A DNA stretch of 64,000 nucleotides. Origin: Stemphylium vesicarium. Its lineage: Eukaryota > Ascomycota > Dothideomycetes > Pleosporales > Pleosporaceae. The translations under genes were made by a program, and so were the position numbers. Where the stretch lies: positions 1 through 64,000 of the forward strand of contig QXCR01000074.1 of the NCBI GenBank assembly GCA_004380135.1. Direction: 5' to 3'. Of the stretch, positions 20,701 through 32,233 are shown piece after piece (within the stretch, counting starts at the first letter, position 1; every line of letters begins with the position of its first letter). The notes beneath the pieces are model-generated. The model ran no database searches, was not told the origin of the DNA, and saw only the letters and a program-made list of their open reading frames with translations.

Positions 20701-23138
20701 TTAGATCTTAGCACCAGCGTCGGAGATCGCACTCCCCTTGCCCTCTTTCAAGAAGTCATTCATCACATCCGCAGCATTCCTCAGCAAATGCTCAGACGGC
20801 ACACCCTTGGTTTCCACATCCGCCCTTCCTGCAGCGGTAGAAAAGACGAACCCAACAACAAACGGAAGATTGTGCTTCTGCGCCTCCCACTGCTTTCTGG
20901 CCCGATCAGCCATGACGGGAGTGAACTTCTCCTTCATTCTCTCCAGAAGCTTCCGGCAGAGATCGTGCATGGCGAAGTAGTCGAAGGTGATGTGGGCACG
21001 CTCGTGTTTGATAGATCACTCCCTACTGATCAACTCTACGAAATCGGCAGCGTGCGTTCGTTCGCCCTCTTCGATCGCGTCTTCGATCGCCTGAGTCGAG
21101 ATAAGTCGCTCGTCACCCTTGGTCGCGATGCGCGAAGCGATCCAGCTCGACACGGGTCCCTTGAACTTCATTTGACGCCGCGTGGCCTTCGTTTCCTTGA
21201 TGTTCTTGTTTCGCTTGCCAGATGCCCAGTTGGTCAAGGACATGCCTAAAGGTATGCAATAGTTCCTCCAATGGCCTTCAAAGTCTTTAGGAGGCTCGCC
21301 GACGAAGAAGGTAGAATTTCCGTGCATGCCGCGCAGTCGATCAAGGTTTTCCCATCGGTCTGAGAGGAGGTTCTCTTCATTCAATGCGTGGCAAAGTTGA
21401 GTCTTACACATCACTGCGCCGGGAATTGCGGCATACGCGATAGCCTCTCGGTGGAAGATTGTGTGTGCGTAATGGATCCACAGACCACAGTGTATAGGGT
21501 TGCGACGCCAGACCGTGTAGTCTTTGTAGGGTTGACCCAAGTCACTCCTTATCATGGCAATTGGATCCATCTCCAGCAGTGGGGTAACGGTCTTCAACAC
21601 TTTGTTGAGATCGGGACATGCTTTGGGGTGAGCATCCACGTATCCTTTGAGTGTTGTTATTTCTTGGCGCATCTGATTCCATCCCGCTCAACTTAAAGCG
21701 CGTCAGTCAATGCCCAAGAAAGCTGAAGTAACTACACATATCTCGCAAGAGTAGAGAATATTCAAGTAGATCTGCGCAGCGAAACAGAACCAAATTGGTG
21801 GCTGCTTGTTAGTGTCCGCTTGCCTGAATGACTTTCGCGCTGCAGCAAAGCCATGTACGAATTGGTTTTCTATTACTCCTGGTTGGTTATGCAAGAGAGG
21901 CATGTCCTGCAATATTTCCTGCATTGTCGACTTGTCACAAGCGTACTTGTCCCGGTTGCCGCTAGGAGGTCGACGCGCACTCTCGTCGAACCGACCCCAT
22001 TTGCCGTTGTAGTTTGCAACCTTTTCAGGGAGATCATTCGATAGAAAGACAATGATGCTGTTCCTGGTGTTGATGAAGAGAGCGTCTGCGATGTCGTATG
22101 CGTTGAAGTTGTAATCATCGGCATACGATTGCTTCCTCAATGCGTCAACACCGTGGACATGGGAAATTCCGGCAAAGCACTGCTCGTGGAAGGATGCCCT
22201 TTCGACGAAATTCTTGATGGTCGGGTAGATTTAAGCCTCCATACCACGTGCAAGCTCGATAGCTGTGTTGGTTGCGACGGAAACGGCTGCCAAGTCCATC
22301 TCTCCGGCCTTGTGCTTTGCCCAAAGGTACGAGATTTCAGCTCTCATACGCGAGAGATCGTCCATCAGTATGGTCATGGTGAAGAATGCCTCAATAATAG
22401 AGTCATCGGGCACCTCCACAGTATATTCGGTTTCGCTGGGTTTCGGCAGGGGTACCACATCTGGCGCAGCCTCGAATTCGGCTGATGGCTCGTATATATC
22501 CAAAATCTCGAACAGATTCCGGAGCGGAGTTTGTCGTAGACGGTCGTTGGCATTGGCTGTGCCTGTAGGTAGAGCATTGTTCACGTTGTTCATGTTCATG
22601 GTGTCGGTGTTGAGCAGAGGCCTGAGCGAATCGCGGACCCTCTCCAGAACGGCGACAAAGAAGGCATGTCGCGCGTCGGAGGCCTGGTCGACAGCTCTGC
22701 CGGCAGCCTCAAGTCTCTGTGAAAAGGAGCTTCGGACGGCTATGACCCTTTCAAGTGCGGCATTGAAGTAATCGGGAATCTGGACAGCCTGGTCCGTGAC
22801 ACTGGCGATATGGGAAGAAAGAGGTATGAAATCTCTAACAGCCAACGTGTACTTGGGCTTAGACGTCTGCTTGTCCGAACCATTCTGCGCAGTATCGGAC
22901 TCTTTTGCAAGCTTCCTTGCCTTACCCATCAGCCGCTGCGTCTTTACCTCAGGTACAGTCTGGGGACCCAATGGCTCGTTGTAGCCAAATGCTTTCGCCG
23001 TGGTAGCGATTGTAGAAGAGGTGCGACGTCAGTGCGCGGCACGCTACAATTACAAAGGAGGTGCTTATGCCATGATGCAACTACATCAGTGTCATGCTTG
23101 TATTGCTGGTAGATACTTCGCAGCGAACTGGAAGCCGT
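20701..23138 (-). pseudogene. DUF6604-domain protein, degenerate
   Basis: The minus-strand reading carries the full DUF6604 pattern. An N-terminal SLRSIYQQYKHDTDVVASW is followed by ATTAKAFGY, VRDFIPLSSHIA, LWAKHKAGEMDLAAVSVATN and LARGME. Then come DYNFNAYDIADALF, NPIHCGLWIHY, CHALNEENLL, a FVGEPPKDFEG segment and a terminal FDYFAMHDLCRKLL. Five lesions are visible. The expected start ATG reads ACG (23138-23136). The first intron has AT instead of GT at its donor (just after 23070) and AA instead of AG at its acceptor (near 23010). A TAA lies at 22233-22231 and a TGA at 21018-21016. A later intron (about 51 nt, ending TTGAG before GGATGGAATC) is intact. The family is fungal, often linked to ankyrin repeats, with no known activity. 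Reading is continuous across the stops, so decay looks recent. Confidence 0.78.
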
Positions 23139-23548
23139 TGTGAATGTTGTGCGGAAGTGTCGGTGAAGCGGGGTGTGACCATCTACATATACTTTCCCCT
23201 CGTCACGTCGCGAACGCGATCAATTGCTTTTGCAGGTTCATGAAACGCAATCCGGCAGCGCGGCCACTACGCATTATTGGCATTACCTAGAGCTTACAGG
23301 CGCAACGGATCCGTACCCACTCCCTCGTAAATTTTGCATTGGAACTCGATTCACACCTGGTCAGAGTTTCGGCGACAGACACCCCCGGGGCAGCAACGAA
23401 CGGCGGACTAGGCGTTTTAGAGCTTAGCGTTGGCCGAATCTCCAGGCCTTGAGGAGGCGCCAAGGCACCCACATCCATCATCCATCACCAACGGCTTCCA
23501 CCACCCGGAACCCTGGGTTTCTGCAGCATCTTGTCATCTTTTAACGAG

Positions 23549-25320
23549 ATGTCTGCATCACTCGATGTTACTCGAAGTGAGCTACTCTTTGTTTTGATGC
23601 GAGAAGCAAAAGCCAGCCCACCTACGTCATTCACATCGCTAATGAGGTTTCAGACGGTAGTGCAAAGTCGCTGGATTCTTTTCCAGCTGAGATCCTGTTG
23701 AAAATATTTGCATGCGTCGACTTGCACCGGAATGTGCGTATCATGGGCTACATACCGGATGATCCTCCGCCCTACCCTCCAGACGAGGCTCTACTTCACG
23801 ATTACCGCCTCAACAGACGCTGGCTAGACAACATCGCTTTGACCTGTAGACGATTCGCGGCTCTCATTCTGGAAGCTCTACTGCATGCACCTGTGCTAGA
23901 GGTTCATACCCCGCTCAGATCTGCCGGCCGTCAACCTTCAGATATCTTCAGATTGATTCTGAAGATACATGAGAAGCCAGAGCTTAGTCGCCATATCAAG
24001 CACATGCGCCTTTGCTTTATACAAGAAATACACGATCTCCCTGATGACACCATTAACAAAACCTGCGAGTTGATAAGGGCACTCCGTCTGCCAGCACCCT
24101 GGAAGGAACACTGTATCAAGGAATTTCGAAGCCATGATGAGCGCTGGCTTTTCATGGCTCTCTTAGCACTACTGCCACAGCTCGAGACTTTGTGCATATC
24201 GGATCCATATGGATCCGCTCGCTTTGAGTGGGCGAAAGATTGGTCTGGTTCATCCTTCACGGCCCCCATCATTCATTCGCTTCGCCAGCTAAAACTTGAA
24301 AGTTTCTCACCATGCATCATATCAGGCCTACAAAACTTCCAAAATCTGCTTACCCTAGATCTCAGTATCGGTCTACGGCAAGAGATGAGCGCAGCCAAGA
24401 TTCGTTCACGTTCAGAACTCTTTATAAAACAAGCACAGCTTAGGACGCTTTGCAATGTCAAGAAGTTGCGTCTTGACTTCGAGGCAAAAACAACGGGTAT
24501 ATGGGATCATAGGCATAGAAGCTGTATGGCCAACGTGATACGTGGCTTCAAGAATCTGCAGAGCCTCACATACTACGCGGAGCCATCAGCAGGGAAAAAC
24601 CCATACCGCAGCGTCCGAGCTTTCCCCGCATACCAAGCAAACATCCAGTCTTACCCGGACCCGCCATCTGCCTCCGTGGAGCTAGCCAGTGACTACTGGG
24701 GTATGGAATCTGTCTGCTAGAGAAATATGTAGTAGCCCGCTAACAACGATCTAGATCGAGCAATATACGACGCCCGCACTGAATTCACCGACTACCAGTA
24801 CTTAGTTGACACTTTGGTACACTTACGCCCCATTCTTCAGTTTCTGCAACTACCAGGCGGATTCTGGACCCTACCAGGTGCAGTGCGAAAACCCATTCCG
24901 CGTTTCGATCAGTTCACGCAGCTGAAGACCCTGGTCGTGCCCCAGGCAGCTATCATCTCTATCAAAATGGACAACATGCGCTTCGACGCCGTGTTCGAAG
25001 GCGACTTTGAACTCTCCGCCTCTTTGGCTCTACCAATCTCGTTGCAGCATCTCAAAATCTTTGACATCGATGCTGCGTTCTTGGGCAGCGAATGGCTGCA
25101 GGGCTTGTTTGACGTACAGAAGAGCCACCGGCAGTGGCCAGAGCTTCAGATGCTGGAGATATTGATGGGACCAACGTTTACCGACGAGGCGCTAGGAGAG
25201 CTTCTGGCGAGGCGAAGTGATGAAGGATTCTGGGCAATGACAGATGACGCAGCATTCCGAGTTGTTGTTGGCAGAGATGTAGAGGGGCCCGAAACACCTT
25301 ACGAGGTGTATACTCCTTGA
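23549..25320 (+). CDS. F-box protein with leucine-rich-like C-terminal region
   Basis: Three exons, 23549-23576, 23654-24700 and 24755-25320, giving 546 residues. Intron 1 (77 nt) starts GTGAGC and ends TTTCAG. Intron 2 (54 nt) starts GTATGG and ends with CTAAC plus CTAG. The frame closes across both. Residues about 15-60 form the F-box: SLDSFPAEILLKIFACVD, then the insert-bearing WLDNIALTCRRFAALILEAL helix that would bind Skp1. The rest contains spaced leucine-rich strands (LETLCISD, LRQLKLESF, LLTLDLSIG, VKKLRLDF, LQSLTYYAE, LKTLVVPQ, LQHLKIFDI), a solenoid-like substrate-binding region. The expected role is an SCF ubiquitin-ligase substrate receptor with unknown target. This gene is intact although its neighbours on both sides are decayed. 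Confidence 0.85.
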
Positions 25321-25445
25321 AAGATATATACGAGGGGATGATAAGCTATCCATAGCCGTTAGGATTGTGCATCTACAAATGAGGCCAATCATTATTAGAA
25401 CTAGTAGGCGTTCAAGGGGCCTTCTTTATTAGATGGCGTACTCTT

Positions 25446-27378
25446 TCAACGACGAGAATTGGGCGCTACAGTTGCCTTGTGCTCATCCCCGGTAGAGGGA
25501 ATGACTTCCAGAGAAATGATTTGGACACGGACGTTGCCGTCAAGGGCGGTGTCACTGAGAGCGTTGCGTGTCCTGGTACCGATGGAGGGCTCGCTTTTAG
25601 GGCGAATCAGGAGGCAGAGGTGCTCCGCTGCGACTGCCATCTTATTCTCGGTGATAGCAACTGCATATGGATCTTCCAACATCCATACCAGCCGAGTCTT
25701 CATCATCAATATCCAACATGTCTGTGACCGTTTCCTCCATATCGGAGTCTTCCTAAACCTCATGCATGACCCTCTCCTCATTCACTATCAAGATGAAATC
25801 TTCCATCTTATATTCCTTCACTTCATCTATCTCTTCACGCAGCCTAGCAAGAGCCTCCAAGGAGTCGGTATCCTGCTTTTGCGTCGCCTCAATGAAGCAG
25901 TTCCTGTATTGATGTTCTGCTGCGCGGGGCCAGTTATCTGCTTTGTGTCAATCGTCGTGGGCGCAAACAAGAAGGATGCAGTTCTTGATGATATAGAGTG
26001 GGGGAAGTGTGCGTGGGCTGGGGGCGCGATGGGTGCTTTGCGTCCAGCTTGCGCTTGAATCCTCGCTGGGATGTGCCCAGGATCGGAATAGTGTCATAAT
26101 CGCCGTATGCTTCCAGCCAAGTTTCGGACAGCCGCGCAAGTATTTTTCAAACGGTTTTTGTCAGCGAAAGCGCAGTTTTTACGCAGATTAACACATTGGA
26201 GTACAGCCGAAGGTTCTCGATGGTGCGCTCGTGACCTGTCAGCGTCCGGTGGAGAAGATCGCACATCTGGGCGAACAGGTTCGTCCGCATGTTCATGAGA
26301 GGGGGGCCTCTGTTCGGAGACGTCTAGAGTTAATTCAGTGACTAGTTTGCTGGGTAGATTGTGTTTTCGCTGCGCGAGGAAAGAATGGAGGGCAGCTTGC
26401 CTTAGGTTCACAATTTCTCGGGAAAAGCCCAAAGAACGATGCGAAGACATCATGAGTGAAGACGGAAACCCAGAATTTGATCCAAAGCTCCTTCCTGCGG
26501 AAGTACAACGGAGTATGGCAGACGGCTTTCACCTCTGTCCTGCTTTGTATTCAGGCTGTCTGCTCAGCGGAGAACACTGGTCTCGGCATCGCCTTCATCA
26601 TTTTCTGGTAGCGCTGGCTCACCAATCTTGTTGCTTCGAGGGCAGTACCGTTAAGGCCTTTCTATTTTTCTAGTGCCGTCGATCATGCTTCTTTGTAGCC
26701 TCTTGGTCCATTTCGATTGAAGATTGATGATCGCCTCTTTGTACGCTTGCGCGTTAGCCACTCTGACCCTCTTGTCGTTTTCGATCTCACCGGCGTCCTC
26801 AACGATGTCGTAAAATCGCGCCAATAGAGTCCAATTCGTGACCGGCATCTTGTAAGAGTTAGCAGCCAGTCGTGTAGCATTGAATGATGTCGCATACCTT
26901 GAACATTTCTGCGCAGACGCTGCCGATGATAATTTTTGGAGGAAGCTGTTGTTTCTGTAGTGCTGATTCTGAATTGCTTTCGTAATCTTCGGGACCTCGT
27001 TCTTCAGGAAGCGCTTCCCATCTTCCGTCATGAAGTCCTTGCCGTCCTTCTTATCCACGCTACCCGCCAGCAGGGTGTCGTAGTCCACAGATACAAATCT
27101 AGATGGCATGTTTGTTTAGCATGTGCGCAACTCGTGAATAGAGCGGGATACTCAACCCATCGTGCGAATATGACCCGAGCAATCTGCTTGCAGTCCCTGG
27201 TCGATGAGACCATTTTCGATCGACTCATGGGTATTCCGCTCATCGACGAGCTCGCGGAGACCTTGTTCGCCTGCATGGTGAGGTCTGAGAATCTAACGGT
27301 GGGCACCGGTTCAAGGTCCACTACTGCTGGCGCATCGATCTTAACCGTGGCTAGCTGGAGGTTTTCCGCTGCCGCCAT
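25446..27378 (-). pseudogene. Unidentified degenerate gene
   Basis: The ATG at 27378 has good context (GACATGGCGGCAGCG). The first exon reads MAAAENLQLATVKIDAPAV and joins, through a 53-nt intron with a CTAAA branch ending at CTAG, to FVSVDYDTLLAGSV. Farther on, MFK joins MPVTNWTLLARFYDIVED through a 49-nt GTATGC intron. Reading that junction needs a frame change in an A-run near 26935, and a TAA at 26653-26651 interrupts the sequence. Beyond it, plausible protein segments continue in shifting frames with further stops (for example LFAQMCDLLHRTLTGHE near 26.2 kb) down to about 25.45 kb. I do not recognise the family. The pieces could instead be two adjacent relics. The 3' limit is uncertain. 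Confidence 0.45.
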
Positions 27379-27800
27379 GTCGTTGGTGTTTAGCGGTTCG
27401 CTCGCTGAGTACTTCTTGGGTAGGTATCACGTAACAATATGATGGAAGGTAAGGATAAGAGTTGACAGGGTTGAGAAGGGTAATGCTTTATATATATGAC
27501 TATCTCGCCGGTTGCTCGCAGGCCACGTGACAGGCTGCGATAGCGTTGTCTCTCACGTAGTAAAGGTAAACCTATTTACGTAACCGATACCGCATTCTAT
27601 CAGCTCGTCATGTACAAAAAGGATGGTAGCCTGGGGAACAATCAGTAATGCGCTCATATATAGTTGATGGAGAGCTGGTGGTTGCAACTGTGTGAGTCTA
27701 CACAAATCGAGCGATATTTGACTTTCTGTTGTGGTTGTATGTGCACACGGTGCCCTCAGATGTTGCCGCAACGCACCTCATCCTCGCCATACGTGCCGAT

Positions 27801-29300
27801 TTAACCCGAACCTTGAGACAGCATATATATCTCATCCGGGTCGTTCCTTGATCCATCTGTGACCATACCATCAATATCCCCACCCGGTAGCAAGTCATCG
27901 GGACCATACCAGTACGCAGCTGAATCCGTATGTCTGGTTACGTCTGAATGGAGTGCATGTGATCCCGTGGTGAACCATCGCTCCATTCTGGTGGTGATCT
28001 CTTCTTTGAGACGCGCGTCGATATCTGTGTCATTGAGAAACCGCCTGTCAGCAGCTGTCCACGCGTCGATTCCTATGTGAGTGGTAGGAGCCGACCAATC
28101 TTGCAGATTCCTTTCGCGATGACGTTGATGCTGCTTGAGACGGCTGTCCCGAGAAGCTTCTTTTGAAAGCTCGATCCACCCATTGGATGAAGTTGGTTAG
28201 GGAGGAAAAGCGGTGGAAAATAATGGATCTTGTTGTTTGCGTGTTTCAACAGGTTTGCTTATTGTGCGCGACATTGAAGAATGTTAAGTTGTGAACGTGG
28301 CCGAGCAGGTACACGGCCATCTATCCGCCAGAGACACCAGACAGCCGTGAAGGTGCAGTTCTGTTCGCAAAGAGACGCTCGGCATTTTTCTTCTCTATGA
28401 GCTGATTGGTGTCTTCGGGGAAACAGATTGGTGGAATCTGACTGTTGAGATGTTGCGTTGCGACGCGCGAGATGAGTCACCGGACATACTGAAGCTGCCG
28501 GGGCAGATTACCCTGATCATCCGATTGCCGTACTAGCTCTGTCTGTCGCGTTTATTCGAGACAAGGCAAAATGGGATTGTAGCATAGCGACTTACTTTGA
28601 TGAATAGACGCGGCATCTGCTTGGGACTCAATGTCAGTGCAGGTTTGATTAGTTTTCTTCCGAATATATACATTCTGCCTTTAGCCGGATGTCCGTGAGG
28701 AAAAGAAAGATTGGTGAAGAGTTCCAGATAATGAGAATGAGGGGCCTGCTTGGAAAACCGCATGGCGAAGAAAGACACAGCCGGATGATAAAACCCTTTC
28801 TTGATAGGCTTATATCGATGCAGAGAGATGTGTGTGCTACCTTGAGATCGTAAGCAATCAGGGTACTAACGTGACTCAGTCAAGTTGGATCTGAAAGTTC
28901 ACATCTGGCTACTGATTTCTCATTGCGCCCGTAGAAGCATGTGACGGTCCAATGACTTGAATTGCCAACAAGTGCCATCACTTTCTTGTACTGAAAGTGG
29001 CCCATGTCGAATATGCGGACACCGCAATGTGTTCCAAACACTCGTACACCCCGAATAATAGTGATCCGACACGCAGTCACATCGACAGGCTGAAGGTTTC
29101 GGATGTTCACTGACCCAGTGTCCGGCAAAGTAACAGCCAAGAGTCCGGATGTTACCGTCCAATTCAGCCCAAAGATCTCCCAGCGGAAAGGGTAGATCTC
29201 GCACAGAAGAAGGCGGGCAGTCGCACACGTCTTTCCGCCAAGGTGATCTACCCCTCTTGGCGCGCCATTTCCGCGCTGTTGTGCTTCAGGACTCCACTAT
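27801..29300 (-). pseudogene. Unidentified degenerate coding relic
   Basis: Several minus-strand segments look like eroded protein. The clearest is a C-terminal stretch, GIDAWTAADRRFLND through DPDEIYMLSQGSG, ending in a TAA at 27803-27801. Upstream are HPAKGRMYIFGRKLIKP near 28.67 kb with a GTAAGT donor after PRLFIK, and ICFPEDTNQLIEKKN near 28.4 kb. LRTLGCYFAGHW-like reading and RVFGTHCGVRIFDMGHF lie near 29.0 kb. They are separated by stops and frame changes. The family is not recognised, and the pieces may not all belong to one gene. The 27379-27800 spacer to the neighbouring relic shows nothing else. Confidence 0.35.
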
Positions 29301-32233
29301 ATTCGTCAGACCGAAAGGGGGCACCGATGTATGACCGCGTGGTAGCTTGAGTGCTCGTGTCGAAGTCTTGTTGGTGACAAGCACAGCTTCTTGGTTACAA
29401 AACAGTGCCTTGCGTCCTGGCATTTTGTGTGTACTGGGTCAGTGCCTGGATACGACGTCTTCTGGACACGAGGCTCCGCGCCGTGTTTTCTTGGCATTTT
29501 GGCATAGTCCCACTGGTGGTCTGTGAGCGTGAATGGACTCATCACCATGACGAGATGTTTGTAATCCTTTGAGCTGTCTTCATTACACCGAAATACGTAT
29601 CACAGATTGGAAGTCGCGATGTGCCGGTCATGCCAAGCATTGGGTGGCTTTCCGCGCTGTCGCAAACAGGTAATTAAGTTTCGGCAAACATGAAGGGAGG
29701 ATCGGAGAATCCTTCGTGTATGTCAACAATATCCACTAGATTGATGCTCGAAACGAGGGCGGCAGAATGTTGAGTGCCAAGCGCGGAAACAGAGTTCCTC
29801 CAATGTGCCAAGGTTGTTGCAATAAAAGCAAGTCAGCATCGGTGGGATGTGCCAAGGCTAGCCTTCCGACAGCGTGAAGTTTGCAAGACGTGATTGAACA
29901 TTGGCGTCCGGAGAGGTTGAATCTATGTGACGCTGTTCAGCTTACACCACATGATGTGTTGTTCGATTTGTTACTTTATCGGGATCGACGGCTCGTAAAT
30001 TTCCGTCCACTTGGAGTGCGCTGGGTACCAAGGGGCGCCTAAGACGTTCAGGTTGGGCGTGAAGTGTTGGTATGGTACTGTATGCTCCTTGATGCGTTTT
30101 CCAAGATTACGTGTCTCGGTCCAGGCTCCGAAAAGCCGGTAACAGCTGAGTTACACATAATCGTCTTTATTTTGCGGGGCCGTTTTGAGTGGTTGCTCAA
30201 TACTCACGAGTTGGGATGACAATGAGGCTCGAATTCGGCATTTCCTATTCGGGAAGGAAGGGATTTGCCTCGTGACTTCTTTCCGATCCGCGAACCCCAC
30301 AACATGCACAAGCGGCATGGGCTTGTACATCAATTTGGGACCCGCAGCGGAGTCGAGGGACCGCTGCGAGACGTGTTGATTGTTCTGCGGTCAGAAGAAG
30401 AAGCACTCACTACTGCAGGTGCACAGTATGTGACAGTGGGGAAGCGACGGGTTAGGAAACCAGTCGCTTGACTCCAAGTCTCAGGACCACTCACCGCTCT
30501 AACTGCATAGCGAGCAATTGGCTAGTATTGGCCCATAGGATAAGTCGGATATGCATGAGAATGAGGCGCAAGATGCCGGTTGCGTGGGAGCAGCAGTAGG
30601 CTAACGTGTGCAGCGGCGGTGTTGACGCAAATGTTTTGCAAAGCAAAGGCCGACGTGCCTCGCGACCTTTCGAGCGTCATGTTCGGTCTTGTACAAGTCG
30701 ATCAAGGTGCATATGCTTGCGATCGGGTGCCGTGTCTGTAGTGCCCCTGTCGAGAGCGCTGCAGATGCGTGCAGGTCGCATGAGGTGATACGAACCCCGC
30801 AATTCGTCCCTGGGAGAACGTGAAGCGGCGGGCGGGCTCAGCGACGATGGTACTGGGTATCTGGCAACCAGCCAGGCTGAAGTCGTTGATACAGCACTAT
30901 ACAAGCGTGTTCCGGTGACGACACAAGCGCAGACAGGCTGGTCACCGGAGCAGGCAGTTGACCTGGCGGGGAAACGGGCTTGTTGTAACGGCTGGTGCAC
31001 CCCCACGATGTTTCTCGTTCGCCTGTCGCATTCGGCGGCAAAGCTCCGCGCAAGCTTTAGACAAGAAAACCATGGACTAGGGTGAACGGGGCAGCGAGAC
31101 TGCATACTGTCGTCGGTCGACATCTAGAACCACATGGCCGGACAGGCGTGTTTGCAGGGGCAGCGAATAGCGAGGCGGCGGAGGCAAAGGGTTCACAGCA
31201 TATAAAGAACGACATGCTTGGTAGGGGACGAGGCAGGCTGCTGACTGCAGCAACACCAGCAGGAGCAGCAACAGCTTGGACCGTGTCGAGAGGCAGATGC
31301 GGCATTTTTCTCGCCCTCTGCTGCTCTCTTCATATCAAGCCGGAGTTTCGCCTTCAGCCTTCTCAGCTCGTGTGGAAGATAGCGGGACGAGAGGATGGGC
31401 TGCTAAAAGGAGAGCCGCCGCCGTCCAATTGCGACGGCGTATCGGATTAGCTCACGAGCAGGTTGCAAGGCGCAGTTGCACTCTGACGGGTGCGCGGGTG
31501 CATTGCAGTCATGGTCGTGGTAGATGAAGGGAGGCTGTCAAGCTTTGCAGCGCACGATCACCGACGCACATCATCGCCTACTCGGTCGTGTAAGGTCGCG
31601 AGGTAGGTCCGGGTTTCGCAAGACGTGCATCCGGCGTGCAGGTAGTCGACTCTGGCGCTGTGGGGGTTTGGCGCAGGGAAGTTGGGCCGGGGTTCGGGGC
31701 GTACATTCAAGAGAGTTTAGTCCTGAAGCCCACATATCAATGCGCAAATCCCTGGCCGCTCTTGTCTCGTCTCTGCACATTTAGGGACCATCACCGCCTT
31801 TGCGTCGGTCTGGTGCACGCTGTCATCGTATCCATCAAGCGAGCGAGCGACCAAGGCGGGGAGGGACGTCATATCTTTCTCGCTCTCTCTCTCTCTCTCT
31901 TTGCTGTCCGTCCTCTCTACCTCAGCTTTCATATCGCGTGCCGTCGGTACCACATCCCGACGCACCACACCCTTTCTCTCCGCCGTATCTATTCCACGTT
32001 GTGTGAATGGCTCTGTCACAATCGCAGTACTTCTACCACACTCCGCTCCTGCTGCCCACCCTACACCTGCATTCGTGCAGTTCGCTCGAGGGTTGCTATC
32101 ACTGTCCCAGTCCCCTCCAGCGAGCGTAGCGACAACGCCCAGCAGCCCTGCGTATTCCCGTATTCGCGACATTCACCCTTGATCGCGCACGCCCGTGGGC
32201 CGACCAATCGGAGCCACCCAATCTCCCGTCACC
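29301..32233. other. Spacer and kinase-gene promoter/5' leader
   Basis: No gene can be supported. Around 30.19-30.49 kb both strands carry unusually protein-like open frames, but neither has a family motif or usable start. From about 31.75 kb the sequence becomes C/T-rich with a (CT)9 tract at 31883-31900, and this is the likely promoter and 5' leader of the kinase gene at 32234. Confidence 0.45.
31883..31900 (+). promoter_or_regulatory. Pyrimidine (CT)n tract upstream of the kinase gene
   Basis: A run of nine CT units about 335 nt before the ATG at 32234. Such tracts commonly lie near fungal transcription start sites. Its role here is inferred from position only. Confidence 0.4.

Noticed and set aside
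11546..29300. Classical RIP as the cause of gene decay
   Set aside because: The region is not AT-rich and several lesions are not in the CpA context; only the two TAG stops fit it.
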